Shown here: piece by piece, positions 61,850 through 64,000 of the stretch
Position numbering within the stretch: the first letter of the stretch is position 1
How the letters are laid out: every line of letters starts with the position of its first letter
DNA from: Variovorax sp. PMC12
Lineage (GTDB): Bacteria > Pseudomonadota > Gammaproteobacteria > Burkholderiales > Burkholderiaceae_C
Assembly (NCBI RefSeq): GCF_003019815.1
Contig: NZ_CP027773.1
Span: forward strand, 1,809,001-1,873,000
Direction: 5' to 3'
Length of the DNA stretch: 64,000 nucleotides
Made by a program: the position numbers and the translations under genes
Notes under the pieces: model-generated
What the model was told of the DNA's origin: nothing
The model's input: the letters and a program-made list of their open reading frames with translations, nothing else
Database searches by the model: none

Positions 61850-62569
61850 CTAGACGCCGAGCAACTCGGTGAGCACCGGCATCCTGGCTTCCAGCTCCGC
61901 CGCGCCGAAAGTCAGCGCGATGCGGCCGTGCTCCATCACGTAGAAGCGGTCGGCCAGCGGCGCGGCAAAGCGGAAGTTCTGCTCCACCATGACGATGGTG
62001 TAGCCCTTGGCGCGCAGCGTGGTGATCATGCGGGCCAGCGCCTGCACGATGACCGGCGCCAGGCCTTCTGAAATCTCGTCGAGCAGCAGCAGCTTGGCGC
62101 CGGTGCGCAGGATGCGCGCCACGGCCAGCATCTGCTGCTCGCCACCCGACAGGCGCGTGCCCTGGCTGTGGCGGCGCTCGGCCAGGTTGGGGAACATGGT
62201 GTAGATCTCGTCGACCGACATGCCCTGCCCCGCGCCCTTCAGCTCGGGCGGCAGCATCAGGTTTTCCTCGCACGAAAGGCTGGCGAAGATGCCGCGCTCT
62301 TCCGGGCAGTAGCCGATGCCCAGGTGCGCGATGCGGTGCGTCGGCATGCCGATGGTCTCTTTGCCGTTGACCTCGATGCTGCCCTTGCGCGCGCCGGTCA
62401 GGCCCATGATGGCGCGCAGCGTGGTGGTGCGGCCCGCGCCGTTGCGGCCCAGCAGCGTGACGACTTCGCCCGGCTGCACGACCATGTCGACGCCGTGCAG
62501 CACGTGCGATTCGCCGTACCAGGCTTGCAGGCCCTTGATTTCGAGTGCGGCGGTCATGTCAGTGGGCAC
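61850..62569 (-). CDS. livF: branched-chain amino-acid ABC transporter ATPase LivF-like
   Basis: 239 residues: Walker A GRNGAGRTT (Arg in place of the usual Lys, worth checking), signature LSGGEQQMLAVARIL, Walker B LLLLDEISEGLAP and H-loop VMVEQNFRFA. LivF-specific EISEGLAP is present. The start overlaps the end of livG by 11 bp. The Lys-to-Arg change in the P-loop would normally weaken ATP hydrolysis; the LivG partner keeps Lys. Confidence 0.93.
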   Translation of the reverse strand: MPTDMTAALEIKGLQAWYGESHVLHGVDMVVQPGEVVTLLGRNGAGRTTTLRAIMGLTGARKGSIEVNGKETIGMPTHRIAHLGIGYCPEERGIFASLSCEENLMLPPELKGAGQGMSVDEIYTMFPNLAERRHSQGTRLSGGEQQMLAVARILRTGAKLLLLDEISEGLAPVIVQALARMITTLRAKGYTIVMVEQNFRFAAPLADRFYVMEHGRIALTFGAAELEARMPVLTELLGV

Positions 62570-63329
62570 CTTGCATTTCGCCGTCGGTGGTGCCCATGTA
62601 GGCTTCCATCACCTGCGGGTTCTTCGAGACTTCCGCGTACGGCCCCTCGGCCAGCACCGCGCCGCGCTGGAGCACGGTGATGGTGTCGGCGATGGTCGAG
62701 ACCACGCTCATGTTGTGCTCCACCATCAGGATGGTGCGCCCTGCCGACACGCGCTTGATGAGCTCGGCCACGCGGTGCACGTCTTCATGGCCCATGCCCT
62801 GCGTGGGCTCGTCGAGCAGCATCAGCTCGGGTTCCATGGCCAGCGTGGTCGCGATCTCGAGCGCGCGCTTGCGGCCGTAGGGCAGGTTCACGGTCTGCTC
62901 GTCGGCCAGTTCTTCCAGGCCGACTTCAGCCAGCAGTTCGCGGGCCCTGGCATCCAACGGCTTGAGCGACTTCTCGCTCTTCCAGAAATGGTACGAGGTG
63001 CCGAGCCGGCGCTGCAGGCCGAGCCGCACGTTCTCCAGCAGCGTGAGGTGCGGGAACACGGCCGAGATCTGGAACGAGCGGATGATGCCGCGCCGCGCGA
63101 TCTGCGCCGGTCGCTCGCGCGTGATGTCCTGTCCATTGAAGAGGATCGTGCCGGTGGTCGGCTCGAGGAACTTCGTGAGCAGGTTGAAGCAGGTCGTCTT
63201 GCCGGCGCCGTTGGGGCCGATGAGCGCATGGATCGAGCCGCGCACCACCGACAGGTTGACCTTGCTGACCGCGGTGAACCCTTTGAACTCCTTGGTGAGC
63301 TGGCGTGTTTCGAGGATGACGTCGCTCAT
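62559..63329 (-). CDS. livG: branched-chain amino-acid ABC transporter ATPase LivG-like
   Basis: 256 residues: Walker A GPNGAGKTTCFNLLTKFL, the LivG-specific FQISAVFPHLTLLENVRLGLQ, NLPYGRKRALEIATTLAMEP, Walker B LMLLDEPTQGMG and HNMSVVSTIAD. First gene of the livG-livF-SBP-SBP-livH-livM operon on the minus strand. Confidence 0.94.
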   Translation of the reverse strand: MSDVILETRQLTKEFKGFTAVSKVNLSVVRGSIHALIGPNGAGKTTCFNLLTKFLEPTTGTILFNGQDITRERPAQIARRGIIRSFQISAVFPHLTLLENVRLGLQRRLGTSYHFWKSEKSLKPLDARARELLAEVGLEELADEQTVNLPYGRKRALEIATTLAMEPELMLLDEPTQGMGHEDVHRVAELIKRVSAGRTILMVEHNMSVVSTIADTITVLQRGAVLAEGPYAEVSKNPQVMEAYMGTTDGEMQGAH

Positions 63330-63597
63330 CTCGCGGTGTCGCCCAGGTGCGTAAAGATAAAGTGGGTCATGCGGTCCATCTCAATGCGCCACCATCGAGC
63401 GCGGCCTGATTGTTGGTGGGCGCCCTGCGCTTGGATACTGGGGCAAATGCCTATGCTGCAGTGCAACCTGCGCAGGGCGGCGCAACGGCCCGATCAGCGA
63501 CTGTCGTTGCAGCGACAAAGCGCATCCTGGCAACACTAAGACCTCTGCGGGAAACCCCGAGCGGGGTTCGCGGGGCGCTGCGTAGACTGAGGCGAAC
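63330..63597. other. divergent promoter region between livG and the epimerase gene
   Basis: 268 bp with no gene. It contains a small palindrome AACCCCGAGCGGGGTT at about 63555-63570 and a GCGACTGTCGTTGCAGCGAC segment. No recognised operator or promoter consensus stands out. Confidence 0.5.
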
Positions 63598-64000
63598 ATG
63601 CTGAATTTCCGCTCTCCCGACTTCCTGACCGATCACGTGCTGCACACGCTGTCGTTCTACGAGCCGCGCTGCATCGACGCCTCGGGCGGCTTCTTCCATT
63701 TCTACAAGGACGACGGCACGGTGTACGACATGCGCACGCGGCACCTGGTGAGCAGCACGCGCTTCGTCTTCAACAATGCGATGGCCTACCGGCACTTCGG
63801 CAACCCGGCGCACCTGGCGGCGGCGCGGCACGGCTTGGCCTTCCTGCAGAGCGGCCACGCGCAACCCGGCGGCGGCTATGCGTGGCAGATCGACTGGCAC
63901 CAGCAGCGCGCCACGGTGCAGGACAGCACCTGCCATTGCTACGGCCTGGCCTTCGTGCTGCTGGCGCATTCCCATGCGCTGATGGCCGGCATCGAAGAGG
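63598..64000 (+). CDS. AGE-family epimerase/isomerase, N-terminal part (runs off the window)
   Basis: The ATG at 63598 opens a frame to the window end, 134 residues: MLNFRSPDFLTDHVLHTLSFYEPRCIDASGGFFHFYKDDGTVYDMRTRHLVSSTRFVFNNAMAYR. The helical (alpha/alpha)6-barrel start, with FFHFY, RHLVSSTRFVFNNA and a DSTCHCYGLAFVLLA segment, resembles N-acylglucosamine 2-epimerase and mannose/YihS isomerases. Substrate and full length are outside the window. Confidence 0.85.
   Translation, partial: MLNFRSPDFLTDHVLHTLSFYEPRCIDASGGFFHFYKDDGTVYDMRTRHLVSSTRFVFNNAMAYRHFGNPAHLAAARHGLAFLQSGHAQPGGGYAWQIDWHQQRATVQDSTCHCYGLAFVLLAHSHALMAGIEE

Overview
The window is GC-rich chromosomal DNA of a betaproteobacterium. 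Gene content and order point to Burkholderiales, family Comamonadaceae, most likely Variovorax or a close relative. Supporting signs are the thrS-infC-rpmI-rplT-pheS-pheT-ihfA-merR-tRNA-Pro block, a Bug-type tricarboxylate-transporter binding protein, a SWIB protein with a histone-H1-like tail, an endonuclease-type MutL, and abundant GntR/TetR-controlled catabolic operons. The genus is inferred from general knowledge, not from a search.

Layout. 0-1.6 kb: a Crp/Fnr-type regulator between two small paralogous genes that share an operator-like palindrome. 1.6-9.9 kb: tRNA-Pro(GGG) and, on the minus strand, the translation operon from thrS to ihfA and a MerR-type gene. It is preceded by what looks like a classical leader-peptide attenuator. 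10-17 kb: isocitrate lyase, a gamma-glutamylcyclotransferase-like protein, a DMT exporter, the SWIB/H1 protein, an AraC regulator and a TPP enzyme divergent from a TetR regulator. 17.3-25.8 kb: one long plus-strand catabolic operon with a Bug binding protein, a complete ABC importer, an enolase-superfamily enzyme, a Gfo/Idh/MocA dehydrogenase, a DUF993 aldolase-like protein and a TIM-barrel isomerase. A 30-bp site upstream resembles one in the tetR promoter, suggesting TetR control. 25.8-28.2 kb: an accessory patch of lower GC bounded by two inverted copies of a structured repeat.

28.3-42.4 kb: YcaQ-like glycosylase, TonB receptor, FMN riboswitch plus a type-II lumazine synthase, GST, ArsC-like protein, QueG, TsaE, amidase, DedA, MutL, a lipoprotein hydrolase and MiaA. 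42.4-56.6 kb: the parts of an Att-like ABC system. The ATPase (42.4 kb) is separated from its likely permease and AttH partner (52.6-56.6 kb) by about 9.6 kb of accessory genes. These include a GntR/dioxygenase/oxidoreductase operon, an ECF42-type sigma factor with its YCII partner, and a compact NrtR-NADAR-ADP-ribosylglycohydrolase module with two operator-like palindromes. 57.2-63.3 kb: a minus-strand branched-chain amino-acid-type ABC importer (livGF, two tandem binding proteins, livHM). The window ends inside an AGE-family epimerase gene.

The observations most worth following are the NrtR/NADAR/ARH module, the thrS leader attenuator, the repeat element with covarying stems, and the undescribed catabolic operon under presumptive TetR control.
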